Assembly: GCA_947499565.1 (NCBI GenBank)
Contig: CANMOV010000001.1
Coordinates: 62,001-126,000, forward strand
Length of the DNA stretch: 64,000 nt
Direction: 5' to 3'
DNA from: an uncultured Croceitalea sp.
GTDB lineage: Bacteria > Bacteroidota > Bacteroidia > Flavobacteriales > Flavobacteriaceae
Positions within the stretch are counted from its first letter, which is position 1. Each line of letters begins with the position of its first letter. The translations under genes and the position numbers were made by a program. Below are positions 30,205 through 39,092 of the stretch, in pieces. The notes beneath the pieces are model-generated. The model worked only from the letters and a program-made list of their open reading frames with translations, made no database searches and was not told the origin of the DNA.

Positions 30205-30957
30205 TTAGTCTATCTGTAAAAAAGTGAGACTCAGAAAGAAAATGTTAGTAATCATATGTACAAGAAGTGGATATTGAAATCCAAAAGCTACTCTTGTATA
30301 CCCAGCTATGGTAGCACTAAATAGTTGCGGAAGTGTTAGAATAGGCATCCACAAAAGATTGACTAAACTCAACTCAAAATTGAAAATGTGTAGCCACGCA
30401 AAGCTAAGGCAAGACAAGTAATATAACTTTCTGAAGTGCTTCTCCCAAAATCCTTGTAATACTATTTGGTTATTCTTTCTACTGCATAAGCCATAGGCAA
30501 TCAAGACTACCATTATAACAAGGACGACTCTATGCCAAAATGTATCATCTATAAGTGATAATTTGCTTTTGAAGACTGCCTTAGTTAAAATATAATAGGT
30601 AAAACCTCCAGTAGTTAAGGCAAGATACATTGGATTAAATTTTAATGACAGTCTAAAGGTCATTTCTTCAAATAGTGGTAATATAACCCCTCCAACCAAC
30701 AGAAGGATTAATGGAGAAAATCGTTCTGCCATACTTGTGGACGTCAAGTTTTCAGGGTTATAGATAATCTGAAGTAATGATGCGACTACGACTGAGAAAA
30801 CCACCTTGATTAAAAAGAGGCCAATGGTATCATAGATTTTGTTTCTCGTGCTTTTTTCTTGTCCTGTCTTATACTTGGGCGACACGATAAAAGTGCTTAA
30901 ATCATTTATCAAAGACCAATAATATTTTGGTTTAATTAATGGATAGGATATCATCAT
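30205..30957 (-). CDS. CPBP-family intramembrane protease-like protein
   Basis: The 250-residue membrane protein has about six hydrophobic helices. The CPBP/Abi motifs are visible: FEEMTFR (EExxxR) near residue 95, a His in FAWLHIFNF near 192, and HMITNIFF near 233. The family includes prenyl-protein proteases and bacterial self-immunity proteins. No target is evident. It is convergent with the AraC gene, 27 bp away. Confidence 0.8.
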   Translation of the reverse strand: MMISYPLIKPKYYWSLINDLSTFIVSPKYKTGQEKSTRNKIYDTIGLFLIKVVFSVVVASLLQIIYNPENLTSTSMAERFSPLILLLVGGVILPLFEEMTFRLSLKFNPMYLALTTGGFTYYILTKAVFKSKLSLIDDTFWHRVVLVIMVVLIAYGLCSRKNNQIVLQGFWEKHFRKLYYLSCLSFAWLHIFNFELSLVNLLWMPILTLPQLFSATIAGYTRVAFGFQYPLLVHMITNIFFLSLTFLQID

Positions 30958-31034
30958 CTTTCTTTTACTTTAAAATTGATTCACCTGTTTTTAGAACTAA
31001 AGCGACTGAGAGCATTGTATTTTCATCAAAATTT

Positions 31035-31075
31035 AAAAGCCCCAAAACCAATATTGGTTTTTTGGAGCTTTTGTA
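31035..31075 (-). terminator. Imperfect terminator hairpin after the NmrA-like gene
   Basis: An interrupted inverted repeat (AAAAGC, then CCAAAACCAAT pairing with ATTGGTTTTTTGG, then GCTTTT) lies just beyond the stop codon at 31082. On the minus strand the outer arm gives a short U-run. It probably ends the minus-strand cluster. Confidence 0.55.
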
Positions 31076-31081
31076 AATTCA

Positions 31082-31927
31082 TTAATTAATCTGTGGTACT
31101 GAGGCGTTCCAAGCACCTGTAGCAGCCACTTTTGCAGCATACTCAGTAAAGTCGATAGGTTTTCTATCCAACACTTTTTCAACATCATTGGTCACTTCAG
31201 CTAATTCAGGATTGCCCAATACTTCTGTAAAAAGATATTCGATAAGCCACACAAAATCTTCGGGAATATTGGCTTGACGCATTCCATCGCTATATTCCTT
31301 TACTGAAATAGGAATGAAGGTAAGTTCACGATTACTTGCTTTGGCAATTTCATTTACCGCATCTTTAAAAGTCAAGGTTCTCGGACCAGTAAGTTCATAG
31401 ATTCTCCCATTATGTTCATCTTCAGTTAAGGCTTTGGCAGCCACAGCAGCAATATCATCAGCATCAACCCAAGGGATATTTGCCTGTGCTTGTGGTAAGG
31501 CAACCACACCTTCGAGTACTGGTTCTAACAAGAAGTTTTCACTAAAATTCTGATTAAACCAGCTTGCGCGCACAATAGTATAGGCTAACCCTGAATGAAT
31601 GATAACCTGCTCACATAACTGAGCTTCACGTTCTCCTTTTCCTGAAAGAATGACTAGTTTTTTCACCTTGGCGCGTTTTGATTCTTTCACCAATTGCTCA
31701 ATAGCTTGCAATGCTCCAGGAACTGCTAAATCAGGCTGATAGGTGATATAAACTTTATCTATTCCTTCTAAAGCTTGTGCCCAACCTTCGGGCTGATGCC
31801 AATCAAATGCTGGCGATGCACTACGTGAACCTACTCGTACGTTTTGGCCCAATTCTTCCAAAAGGTGAACCACTCGCTTTCCTGTTTTTCCAGTTCCTCC
31901 AATAACTAAAATGTTTTCTGTTTTCAT
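31082..31927 (-). CDS. NmrA/NAD(P)H-binding SDR-type protein
   Basis: The 281-residue protein starts with a Rossmann motif IGGTGKTGKRVV (residues 8-19) and lacks the Y-x3-K pair in the standard place, as in atypical SDRs of the NmrA/QOR2 type (similar to ergot-alkaloid-type AgnL4-like or quinone oxidoreductase proteins). The ELTGPRTLTF segment near residue 180 is typical of this family. It may reduce quinones or sense NAD(P). It is the last gene of a tight minus-strand cluster. Confidence 0.82.
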   Translation of the reverse strand: MKTENILVIGGTGKTGKRVVHLLEELGQNVRVGSRSASPAFDWHQPEGWAQALEGIDKVYITYQPDLAVPGALQAIEQLVKESKRAKVKKLVILSGKGEREAQLCEQVIIHSGLAYTIVRASWFNQNFSENFLLEPVLEGVVALPQAQANIPWVDADDIAAVAAKALTEDEHNGRIYELTGPRTLTFKDAVNEIAKASNRELTFIPISVKEYSDGMRQANIPEDFVWLIEYLFTEVLGNPELAEVTNDVEKVLDRKPIDFTEYAAKVAATGAWNASVPQIN

Positions 31928-31950
31928 TTTTATTCGCTTTTAAATTGATA

Positions 31951-32373
31951 TTAATAATGTTTCAAATAATTGAAGTTTTTGTTTTTACTCTTTTTGTTTA
32001 AACCCTTGATGTACCAATACAGTATAGTCGTTGCAATGAACTCTAATCCAATGAACCAAAAACCGAAATCAACGAAGAAATCATAATAAGTTCCTCCATA
32101 GGGCAGTACTGTAAATGGCACTGTAATGAGGGCATCTAAAACTGCAGATATGAAGAAGAAAATGAGTCCTACCCTAAACCCGTGAGTACTAGTACTATTT
32201 TGATAATAGAGTTTTGCTCCAAACCAAACCACAGGGACTATGACTATCGACAACCAAATATTGGCTTGCTGTTCTGCATCTTCTAAAAGTGACACATAAA
32301 AGGAAGATGCATATAGGCTCACGCCGATTATCCAAATAAGTATTCCAATGCTAATTGCTCTTGTTAGTTTCAT
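31951..32373 (-). CDS. Small four-TM membrane protein (DUF5367-like)
   Basis: The 140-residue protein has four hydrophobic segments (about 5-25, 38-58, 68-88 and 100-122) and a basic C-terminus (KGLNKKSKNKNFNY). The N-terminal LTRAISIGILIWIIGVSLY and the overall pattern resemble DUF5367 proteins. Function unknown. It lies 23 bp upstream of the NmrA-like gene in the same cluster. Confidence 0.65.
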   Translation of the reverse strand: MKLTRAISIGILIWIIGVSLYASSFYVSLLEDAEQQANIWLSIVIVPVVWFGAKLYYQNSTSTHGFRVGLIFFFISAVLDALITVPFTVLPYGGTYYDFFVDFGFWFIGLEFIATTILYWYIKGLNKKSKNKNFNYLKHY

Positions 32374-32413
32374 AACTGTTCGTTTATTGATTAATGAATA
32401 TTTTGTTTGCTGT

Positions 32414-32914
32414 TCATTTTGAATATATCAAGCCTATTATCAGCAATGTGAATGATGTGAATGAGGCTATAGTACGCTGTATATGCCAACGGTTCCAAGG
32501 CTGCTCAAATTTGGTTCGTAGTTCCTTAAGCTCAATAGTCGAAAGGTTTTTAAGCACCGTTTTATCTAAGAGTTCGTTAAGCGGTACGTTTTTGAAAACT
32601 GTTATCAACCCTATTCCAATAAGGAATAGAATTGCCGCAAGCATAAATGACCAAAATGTCGTGGGATGTGCATTTCGATGCAAATAGGCATTGATGAATA
32701 GCAATATTACTGGTCCAAAAAAGGTGATGAGAAAACTGCGGTTGATGATGGCGCGGTTCATCGCCTGAAATGACTGTAAGAAACCTAAATCATCCAGTCT
32801 GCCGATTCCCGGAGTTACTGCGTTAGACCACGTAAAACATAATCCTGCGGTAAGCCCTGTAAATAAGATGCCTAGTATCAATATGATAATTTTAAAGTTG
32901 ATTTCCATTTTCAT
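32414..32914 (-). CDS. DUF1772 (anthrone oxygenase-like) membrane protein
   Basis: The 166-residue protein has four membrane helices. The segment FTGLTAGLCFTWSNAVTPGI near residues 18-38, FQAMNRAI near 49 and the late PWNRWHIQRT near 140 are typical of DUF1772 proteins, some of which act as anthrone oxygenases in fungi. In bacteria the role is unknown. Its 5' end overlaps the cytochrome gene by 23 bp, which suggests translational coupling. Confidence 0.78.
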   Translation of the reverse strand: MKMEINFKIIILILGILFTGLTAGLCFTWSNAVTPGIGRLDDLGFLQSFQAMNRAIINRSFLITFFGPVILLFINAYLHRNAHPTTFWSFMLAAILFLIGIGLITVFKNVPLNELLDKTVLKNLSTIELKELRTKFEQPWNRWHIQRTIASFTSFTLLIIGLIYSK

Positions 32915-33260
32915 TATTTTTTAAGGATGTTATCCAGGTTAATAAATCTTGATACTCTTCGCTGGTCAATTTTATTTTCTTGCCTTTTGGCATTCGTTTT
33001 TTAATAAAAACTTGTTTGTACACGTCATCAGACCAGCCATTCATATTATCTTCAGTGAAGACACGTCTACGATTGCGTTTCTCGTGACAGACATTGCATT
33101 TGTTTGTAAGAACCGTAAACGCTCTTTCCTCTATTGGGTCTTCTTTAGATAGACCTACATACGCTAGACCTTCATATCCATCAGATAATGTCTGAGGGTC
33201 ATTCTGCCCTGCCATAATTGCTAGACAGGTGGCGACAATTAATTTCACTAATGTGTTCAT
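32892..33260 (-). CDS. Secreted single-heme c-type cytochrome-like protein
   Basis: The 122-residue protein (from the preferred ATG at 33260) has a signal sequence (NTLVKLIVATCLAIMAG) and one CxxCH heme motif (NKCNVCHEKRNRR). A Met in KKRMPKGKKIKL could be the distal heme ligand, followed by LTSEEYQDLLTWI, a common ending of small cytochrome c domains. An in-frame ATG at 33314 would add 18 residues but bury the signal peptide. It likely carries electrons in the periplasm. It overlaps the DUF1772 gene, linking the two. Confidence 0.78.
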   Translation of the reverse strand: MNTLVKLIVATCLAIMAGQNDPQTLSDGYEGLAYVGLSKEDPIEERAFTVLTNKCNVCHEKRNRRRVFTEDNMNGWSDDVYKQVFIKKRMPKGKKIKLTSEEYQDLLTWITSLKNNENGNQL

Positions 33261-33370
33261 TGTTAAAAGGCTGATTGTTAATGATGATACAAAGTTGCGT
33301 AGATATGCTCCCAATCATTTATTCGAGCGGAAATATGATTTGTTCGAAAAGTTCATTCCCATAAACTGGT

Positions 33371-33901
33371 TTAGAGTTCTTTAGAAAATCCGACTATTTT
33401 ATCTTCTAATTCTTTTCTAAAACTCTCCTCTATGATTTCACCTTCTTTAAAGTTGTCATAAAAATATGGTAACGCATATGTTCCTATGAGTTTTGCTCCA
33501 AGAAATGGAAAACTAGCCTCTGCTGATTGTAATACGGTAGCACCACCCCTACCTCCAGGTGAAGTAGCCATCAAGAGCATTGGTTTTTCTCTCCATATTT
33601 GCATATTCAGCCGTGACAACCAGTCTATCACATTCTTAAAGACTGCAGCATAAGAACCATTGTGTTCTGCTAAAGAGATAATAAATGCATCTGCCGTATT
33701 GATTATTTCATCTAATCTCTTGACGGCTATGGGGATGCCATTCTCAGCCTCGTAGTCTTCCCCGTAAACTGGAAGTACATAATCATTCAAATCGATAGAC
33801 ATGATTTCTATATTTTTCAATAAGCTAGCTGTGTAACCCACTAAAGCTTTGTTGATTGATTTTTGACTGCTGCTACCTGCAATTGTGATTACTTTTTTCA
33901 T
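33371..33901 (-). CDS. NADPH-dependent FMN reductase family protein
   Basis: The 176-residue flavodoxin-like protein has the FMN phosphate-binding loop ITIAGSSSQKSINKAL at its N-terminus, SLAEHNGSYAAVFKNVIDWLSR near residue 77, and LMATSPGGRGG near 109. Such enzymes reduce FMN, quinones or azo compounds with NAD(P)H. It starts 2 bp after the DoxX gene, so the two are coupled; the pairing suggests a redox-stress role. Confidence 0.9.
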   Translation of the reverse strand: MKKVITIAGSSSQKSINKALVGYTASLLKNIEIMSIDLNDYVLPVYGEDYEAENGIPIAVKRLDEIINTADAFIISLAEHNGSYAAVFKNVIDWLSRLNMQIWREKPMLLMATSPGGRGGATVLQSAEASFPFLGAKLIGTYALPYFYDNFKEGEIIEESFRKELEDKIVGFSKEL

Positions 33902-33903
33902 AA

Positions 33904-34359
33904 TTATTGTTTTTTTGAGATTAAACTATCGATAGACCATTTTCCACTTCCATTAACTAGAATTGTTAGTGCTAAACCAATGACTAGCAAGGAATATTCG
34001 TAACCTTCACCTGCTTGGTTACCATACCAGTTCATAAAAAAGCCTTCTTCTAACTGCGTAGTAATTATGATGCCTGTGAACATACCTGCAAGAGACATTG
34101 CCCAAAACCTTGAAAAGAGTCCAAGAACCAATGAAATAGAGCCAAAAAACTCAATCATAATCACTGAGAATGCTACAATACTAGGCAAACCCATTTGGGT
34201 AGTCAATGATTCCATCGTACCGGAATAACCATATCCACCAAAGAGTCCTAATAACTTTTGTGCTCCGTGCGGAAATATGACTAATCCTAGCGTTAAACGT
34301 GCAATACTAAACCCCAAATTAGGGAGTGTCGTAATTAATTTTTTGAATAGATTTTTCAT
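33904..34359 (-). CDS. DoxX family membrane protein
   Basis: The 151-residue protein has four membrane segments. The RLTLGLVIFPHGAQKLLGLFGG stretch near residue 20 and MIEFFGSISLVLGLFSRFWA near 68 are typical of DoxX proteins, related to the TQO small subunit and linked in some bacteria to oxidative stress. It sits between the beta-barrel-like gene (12 bp upstream) and the FMN reductase (2 bp downstream), in an evident operon. Confidence 0.9.
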   Translation of the reverse strand: MKNLFKKLITTLPNLGFSIARLTLGLVIFPHGAQKLLGLFGGYGYSGTMESLTTQMGLPSIVAFSVIMIEFFGSISLVLGLFSRFWAMSLAGMFTGIIITTQLEEGFFMNWYGNQAGEGYEYSLLVIGLALTILVNGSGKWSIDSLISKKQ

Positions 34360-34371
34360 AATATGTATGGA

Positions 34372-35016
34372 TTAAAATGTTTTACGGTAATACAATCCGA
34401 AACTTGATTTTTGAATAGGTTTATCTCCGTATTGGTCAAAATCTGCCCCGAGTCCAAATTGATGTCCTTTGTAGGATAGACCTAAACGTAATTGTTGGAA
34501 GCTTCTGGAATGCGTTTTAAATTTGTCCCAAACTGTTAGAAACTGCCCATTTAACCACATTGAAATAGTTGCGGTTAGTGGTTTACTTAATTGAAATTGG
34601 GCAAATATTTCGGCTTGACTAGCCTGTTTCTTTTCTGAATATACTACAGTTGGAATAACAATAAATAGAGCATTGGAATTCTTTAAGGTGAGCTTAGCTG
34701 ATAGTCTTTCTGAAAACCCTCCGAAACTATTATAGTATAGAGAAGGTCCGACGGATATAGTCTCATTAAAATTCCAGAATAATGTAGGTTGTACGCCTAC
34801 TTCATCAAAGATTTGATTTTCTTTTTCTTTGAATTTTTGGAAGAAAGCAAGGGTAGTGACACTTAGCGTATTCGCATCATTTATGGCATAACTAGAGAGT
34901 AATGTGAAATCAGTTTTCTCGAATCCAGAAAACAGTTCTATTTGGGTGAATTGGGCTTGTAAAGTGCTTACAAAACCAATTATAAAGACTTTTGATATGA
35001 GTTTTACTTTTTTCAC
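34372..35016 (-). CDS. Secreted protein with predicted outer-membrane beta-barrel pattern
   Basis: The 214-residue protein has a signal peptide (KLISKVFIIGFVSTLQAQ) and a mature part of alternating short amphipathic strands (TLSVTTLAFFQKF, ISVGPSLYYNSFGG, LFIVIPTVVYSEKK, FQLSKPLTATISMWLNGQF, QQLRLGLSYKGHQFGLGADF) ending in the aromatic C-terminus YYRKTF. That suits a small barrel of about 8-10 strands. Function unknown. It is the first gene of the DoxX/FMN-reductase operon. Confidence 0.65.
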   Translation of the reverse strand: MKKVKLISKVFIIGFVSTLQAQFTQIELFSGFEKTDFTLLSSYAINDANTLSVTTLAFFQKFKEKENQIFDEVGVQPTLFWNFNETISVGPSLYYNSFGGFSERLSAKLTLKNSNALFIVIPTVVYSEKKQASQAEIFAQFQLSKPLTATISMWLNGQFLTVWDKFKTHSRSFQQLRLGLSYKGHQFGLGADFDQYGDKPIQKSSFGLYYRKTF

Positions 35017-35069
35017 ACTTCAAAATTGCGATGGTGAAGCGTGAAAAAAAATGAACTAGTTTAAGACTT

Positions 35070-35663
35070 TTACATTCGGTTGACTTTTGTAATTATTTTA
35101 CTCATAAATTCTGGAGTAATCCCAATGTATGCGGCTAAGTCTTTTTGAGTAATTCTACTAACAATTTGCGGATATTTCTTTTTGAATTCCAAATATCGTT
35201 CTTCAGCTGTTAAAGATATACCGTGGTTTGAGCGTCTGATATAACTGATTAAAGACTTTTGATATAAGATACGATAAAACCGTTCAAATTTTGGAATCTC
35301 TCGAAACAACAAATCATAATTCTCTCTCGAAATTCCCAGAAGTTCTGAATGTTCAGTTGCCTTAATAAAATATCGGGAAGGTTCTTTGGTCATAAAGCTA
35401 GACAAATCACCCGTCCAGTAGTCTTCAATAGCAAACATTGAGATATGAGGTGCGCCTTCCTCATCTAGGGTATAAACTTTCAAGCATCCCTTGGTGATGA
35501 AATACTCGTATTTAGCAATCTCGCCTGCTTGCATCAGAAAATCTCTCTTATCTACCTTAATTTCGGTCAATAAAGAAATATATTTCTGCTTTTCTAACTC
35601 AGTTAAATTAATAAACCGAGACACATTGCTAAGTAAAAGCTTATGAGATTCTTTATAATTCAA
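35070..35663 (-). CDS. Crp/Fnr family transcriptional regulator
   Basis: The 197-residue protein has an N-terminal cyclic-nucleotide-binding-type beta-roll (about 20-115, DFLMQAGEIAKYEYFITKGCLKVY) and a C-terminal HTH (about 145-197, ITQKDLAAYIGITPEFMSKI). No Cys cluster for an iron-sulfur centre is present. It lies 53 bp upstream of the beta-barrel/DoxX/FMN reductase genes in the same direction, so it likely regulates them. Confidence 0.88.
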   Translation of the reverse strand: MNYKESHKLLLSNVSRFINLTELEKQKYISLLTEIKVDKRDFLMQAGEIAKYEYFITKGCLKVYTLDEEGAPHISMFAIEDYWTGDLSSFMTKEPSRYFIKATEHSELLGISRENYDLLFREIPKFERFYRILYQKSLISYIRRSNHGISLTAEERYLEFKKKYPQIVSRITQKDLAAYIGITPEFMSKIITKVNRM

Positions 35664-35797
35664 TTCTTATGACATTCAATTGACTTTAATTTAAATAATA
35701 AATTTGAGATTTAGAAATTCGATAATACTATGACTAAATACTCAAAATAAATTTGGAAAATTAAAGACATCAAGTTTGCATTTGGCTTTTAGTTCAT

Positions 35798-36553
35798 TCA
35801 TAGTTCTTGTCCATTAAAGGATTTACCAATAGGAATGATTCTGTCATCTATTTCAACACTTTCGTTGTTATAGGAATCAATAAGGTTTTTATTAATAATG
35901 AACGATTTGTGTATTCTTACAAATTTTTCTGGTAATATACTTTTCATTTCTTTTAGCGACATGTACACAATTAACGGTTTTCTATTCACTAAATAAGTGG
36001 TTAAATAATTTCCCATTCCCTCGATAAATTTAATTTCGGAGGGCAGAACTCGATAGATTCTTTTGTTTGATTTTATTTCTAGATATTCCTCAGAATCCTC
36101 ACGGTTCTTTTTGCTTTCTATTCTCCAAACAGAAAAAATTTTAAGTGAAGAAAGTAACATTACAGTAGTATTTATCAATACGATAGAACGAAAATAAGGA
36201 CTTAACTCTATGAGGTTCGAGGTTTCTATAAAAAAACATTCATGAAAGTAATAGTTCAAAACTCTTTGTAAAATTCCGGTAATAAATATGAGGGTCAAAT
36301 AGAGCGTAAGGAACCGTTCTATTTTTTCTTTTAATAAAAAACGCGGAATTAAATAATATAATACAACGTAAGAGGCTGCAATACGAAGAGGCATAAGAAC
36401 AAATTCAAGCTCAAAAGACCTAAAGTAATTCCCTTCTTTAACCCATAGAAGGCTAAAAAAAATATAGTAAAAAAGCCAAAAAAGAACATGCGTGAATATT
36501 CTTGAATTGAACAAATGATACTCTCCTAAAAGTATTTTGGAAAACTTTGTCAT
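35798..36553 (-). CDS. Membrane-anchored LytTR-domain regulator
   Basis: The 251-residue protein has four N-terminal membrane helices (about 18-38, 50-70, 82-100 and 118-138) joined directly to a C-terminal LytTR DNA-binding domain (about 155-251: YRVLPSEIKFIEGMGNYLTTY, LPEKFVRIHKSFIINKNLI, RIIPIGKSF). No receiver or kinase domain is present, so it is a one-component membrane regulator. It is divergent from the PDZ-hydrolase gene across 123 bp and may control it. Confidence 0.85.
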   Translation of the reverse strand: MTKFSKILLGEYHLFNSRIFTHVLFWLFYYIFFSLLWVKEGNYFRSFELEFVLMPLRIAASYVVLYYLIPRFLLKEKIERFLTLYLTLIFITGILQRVLNYYFHECFFIETSNLIELSPYFRSIVLINTTVMLLSSLKIFSVWRIESKKNREDSEEYLEIKSNKRIYRVLPSEIKFIEGMGNYLTTYLVNRKPLIVYMSLKEMKSILPEKFVRIHKSFIINKNLIDSYNNESVEIDDRIIPIGKSFNGQEL

Positions 36554-36676
36554 ATAAATTGATAGTTACATATAAGAACACTCTAGGGTTACATAAAAAT
36601 AATGGTATAAGCGTTATTAATTGTAGTTTTCCTATAAGTCATCCTTTCAGCAATATGCGAAATAATAAGCAATAAA

Positions 36677-37978
36677 ATGAAGAATATTTTAAAATCAATC
36701 CTTTTTATTCTCCCTTATTTGGTAATAGGTCAGGAACTCTCAAGGAGAGGAAATTGGCAAGCTTCGTTTAAAGAACCAACCGATGGTTTTGGAGCAAAAG
36801 TTGTATCCATTGAACCAAATAGTCCTATGGAAAAGGCAAATATTAAAGTAGGGGATATTGTTTTAAAAGTTGACGGCGTGCATGTATCTTCTTCAGAACA
36901 ATGGTCAACCATATTCTATAGTCTTAGAGAGGACAAAGAAATAAAGTTGATGTTAAGGCGTCTAGATGAAGTTTTTAATGTTAAACTCTCTTTTAATGCA
37001 ATCCCCCTTGAGGAAAATGAGAATGTAGAAACTATTTATGGCCAGATTATAAGTGATGCTGGAGTAAAACAAAGAACAATAATAACTCGCCCAAAGAATG
37101 TAAAAGGCAAATTACCATCTCTGGTATTAGTTCAAGGTCTAAGTTGCAGCACTGTAGAAGTTTTTCCTGGTCGAAATGGTAATTGGTCTAAGCAAATAAA
37201 ATACCTAGTTGAGAACTCTAATATGGTCGTAATGAGAGTTGAGAAGCCTGGTGTTGGTGACAGTGATGGAGATTGTTCCGAGACTGATTTTTTAACTGAA
37301 CTAGAAGGTTATAGAGCAGCAATTAGGACTCTTAAAGGAAAAGACTATGTAGATTCAAAACGCATAGTTGTATACGGTTCAAGTTTAGGAAGTGCGTTAG
37401 CTCCACTTCTTGCGAATGAGTTTGATTTAGCTGGGGTAATATCGGAAGGAACTTTTTTTAAAACTTGGTTTGAGCATATGCTTGAAATTGAACGTCGCAT
37501 CCGGAAAATGAGTGGCGACGATGAATCTACAATCACAAAAAAAATGAATCAAGGGTACATACCCTTGTATTATGCAATGCTTGTCGAAAAAAAAACATAT
37601 CAAGAAATCATCAACGAAAATCCTTCATTAGTTGAGTATAATTATCATTCTAAAAGACATATGTACGGTAAACCAGTAGAATACTATCATCAATTACAAA
37701 AGTTTGATTTAGCAAGCGAATGGGAAAAATTAAAAGTGCCAGTACGCATTCTGTATGGGTCAAATGACTGGATTATGTCTGAGCAAGACCAAGATATGAT
37801 AATAGATGTGCTTGATAAAGCTGAACATCAAGATCATAAATTAGTAGTATATCCTGGTTTAGATCATTGGAATACCATACATAAAACTCCAGAAGACTCA
37901 TTTAATGGGGGAACAGGCGAATGGGATGACAGGGTTCCAAAGCTTATTATTGAATGGTGCAAAGAAATCCTTCATTAA
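36677..37978 (+). CDS. Secreted PDZ-alpha/beta hydrolase fusion
   Basis: The 433-residue protein has a signal peptide (ending near VIGQ), an N-terminal PDZ domain (about 37-115: GFGAKVVSIEPNSPMEKANI, then VGDIVLKVDGV) and an alpha/beta hydrolase domain (about 125-433). The catalytic Ser is in VYGSSLGSAL, the Asp in YGSNDWIMS and the His in GLDHWNT. The PDZ could bind a peptide or target the enzyme to a partner. Substrate unknown; ester or peptide hydrolysis is possible. Divergent from the LytTR regulator. Confidence 0.85.
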   Translation: MKNILKSILFILPYLVIGQELSRRGNWQASFKEPTDGFGAKVVSIEPNSPMEKANIKVGDIVLKVDGVHVSSSEQWSTIFYSLREDKEIKLMLRRLDEVFNVKLSFNAIPLEENENVETIYGQIISDAGVKQRTIITRPKNVKGKLPSLVLVQGLSCSTVEVFPGRNGNWSKQIKYLVENSNMVVMRVEKPGVGDSDGDCSETDFLTELEGYRAAIRTLKGKDYVDSKRIVVYGSSLGSALAPLLANEFDLAGVISEGTFFKTWFEHMLEIERRIRKMSGDDESTITKKMNQGYIPLYYAMLVEKKTYQEIINENPSLVEYNYHSKRHMYGKPVEYYHQLQKFDLASEWEKLKVPVRILYGSNDWIMSEQDQDMIIDVLDKAEHQDHKLVVYPGLDHWNTIHKTPEDSFNGGTGEWDDRVPKLIIEWCKEILH

Positions 37979-38034
37979 AGTTTATTACTTTACTAACTAC
38001 TCCATTTTATATCAGTAATTAAAATATTTGAGAA

Positions 38035-39027
38035 ATGAAGTTTTGTTTATCCTTTATACTATTAGGCCTTCTATTTATTGGTTGTGTTACAGATAAAACT
38101 CAAAAACCCGATTTTAGGCATGATTTAGAATCAGGTCCTAAGCCGTGGACAAAAAACAACTTTGAACTTGAAGAAGATGACTTCACTTTCGCCATAATCT
38201 CTGATTTAAACGGCGGCGAAAGAGCAGGAGTTTTCAGTACGGCAGTAGCACAATTAAATAGACTCGATCCAACATTTGTATTAAGTGTTGGTGATTTAAT
38301 TGAGGGTGGCACTGAGGATAGAATTCAACTAGCTAAAGAATGGGAGTCTTTTGATCAACGAGCTTCCCAACTAAATATGCCTTTCTTTTACTTAGGGGGA
38401 AATCATGATTTGACTAACCCAACCATGCGGGAGTTTTGGAAGAAAAGATTCGGTCCAAGATATTATCACTTTATATATGAAAATGTTCTTTTTTTAATGT
38501 TGGATTCTGAGGATTATGAAGAGGAGCGAATGCTAGAGATTTATGAGGCCAGGTCAGAGGCCATAAGAATTCTGGATGGAGAGGAAGAAGGAGTTTATGA
38601 AGAATCGGATTATTATAAAATGCCTGAGCGTCGTATTGGTGGTATAAATGAACAACAGCACAATTACTTTAAAGAGGTTTTAGAAAAATATCAGGAAGTA
38701 AAGTGGATTTTTGTCCTTATGCATAAACCGGTTTGGATGCGAGAAGATTCGAAGGGTCTGGGGAGACTTGAAAAATTGTTATCCAAACGTCGCTATACTT
38801 TAATCAATGGTCATTTTCATTCCTTTTCTCATCGACTAAGAAATAACAATGACTACATTATATTAGGAACTACAGGCGGATCTCAAAACCCTATAGATTC
38901 TATGTCATTTGACCATGTTACCTTAGTCCGAATGGCTAAAGAACCTATAATCACACATTTAAAAATGCAAGGTATTTTAGATGAAACAGGAAAGGTTCCT
39001 TTTATTTTGGATAGTTTGGGGATGTAG
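38035..39027 (+). CDS. Lipoprotein calcineurin-like metallophosphoesterase
   Basis: The 330-residue protein has a lipoprotein signal (LGLLFIGC, Cys16). The metallophosphoesterase motifs appear in order: ISDLNGGE near residue 55, GDLIEGG near 86, GGNHD near 121, MHKPVWMRE near 230 and GHFHSFSH near 258. The first motif reads D-x-N rather than D-x-H, a replacement of one metal-binding His. It follows the PDZ-hydrolase gene by 56 bp in the same direction. The substrate, probably a phosphate ester in the periplasm, is unknown. Confidence 0.87.
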   Translation: MKFCLSFILLGLLFIGCVTDKTQKPDFRHDLESGPKPWTKNNFELEEDDFTFAIISDLNGGERAGVFSTAVAQLNRLDPTFVLSVGDLIEGGTEDRIQLAKEWESFDQRASQLNMPFFYLGGNHDLTNPTMREFWKKRFGPRYYHFIYENVLFLMLDSEDYEEERMLEIYEARSEAIRILDGEEEGVYEESDYYKMPERRIGGINEQQHNYFKEVLEKYQEVKWIFVLMHKPVWMREDSKGLGRLEKLLSKRRYTLINGHFHSFSHRLRNNNDYIILGTTGGSQNPIDSMSFDHVTLVRMAKEPIITHLKMQGILDETGKVPFILDSLGM

Positions 39028-39092
39028 CTCCAAAATAGTACTATTTTTTATCAGACAAATATGGGTTTTGGCCAAGTTTTTCGATTATTTTT

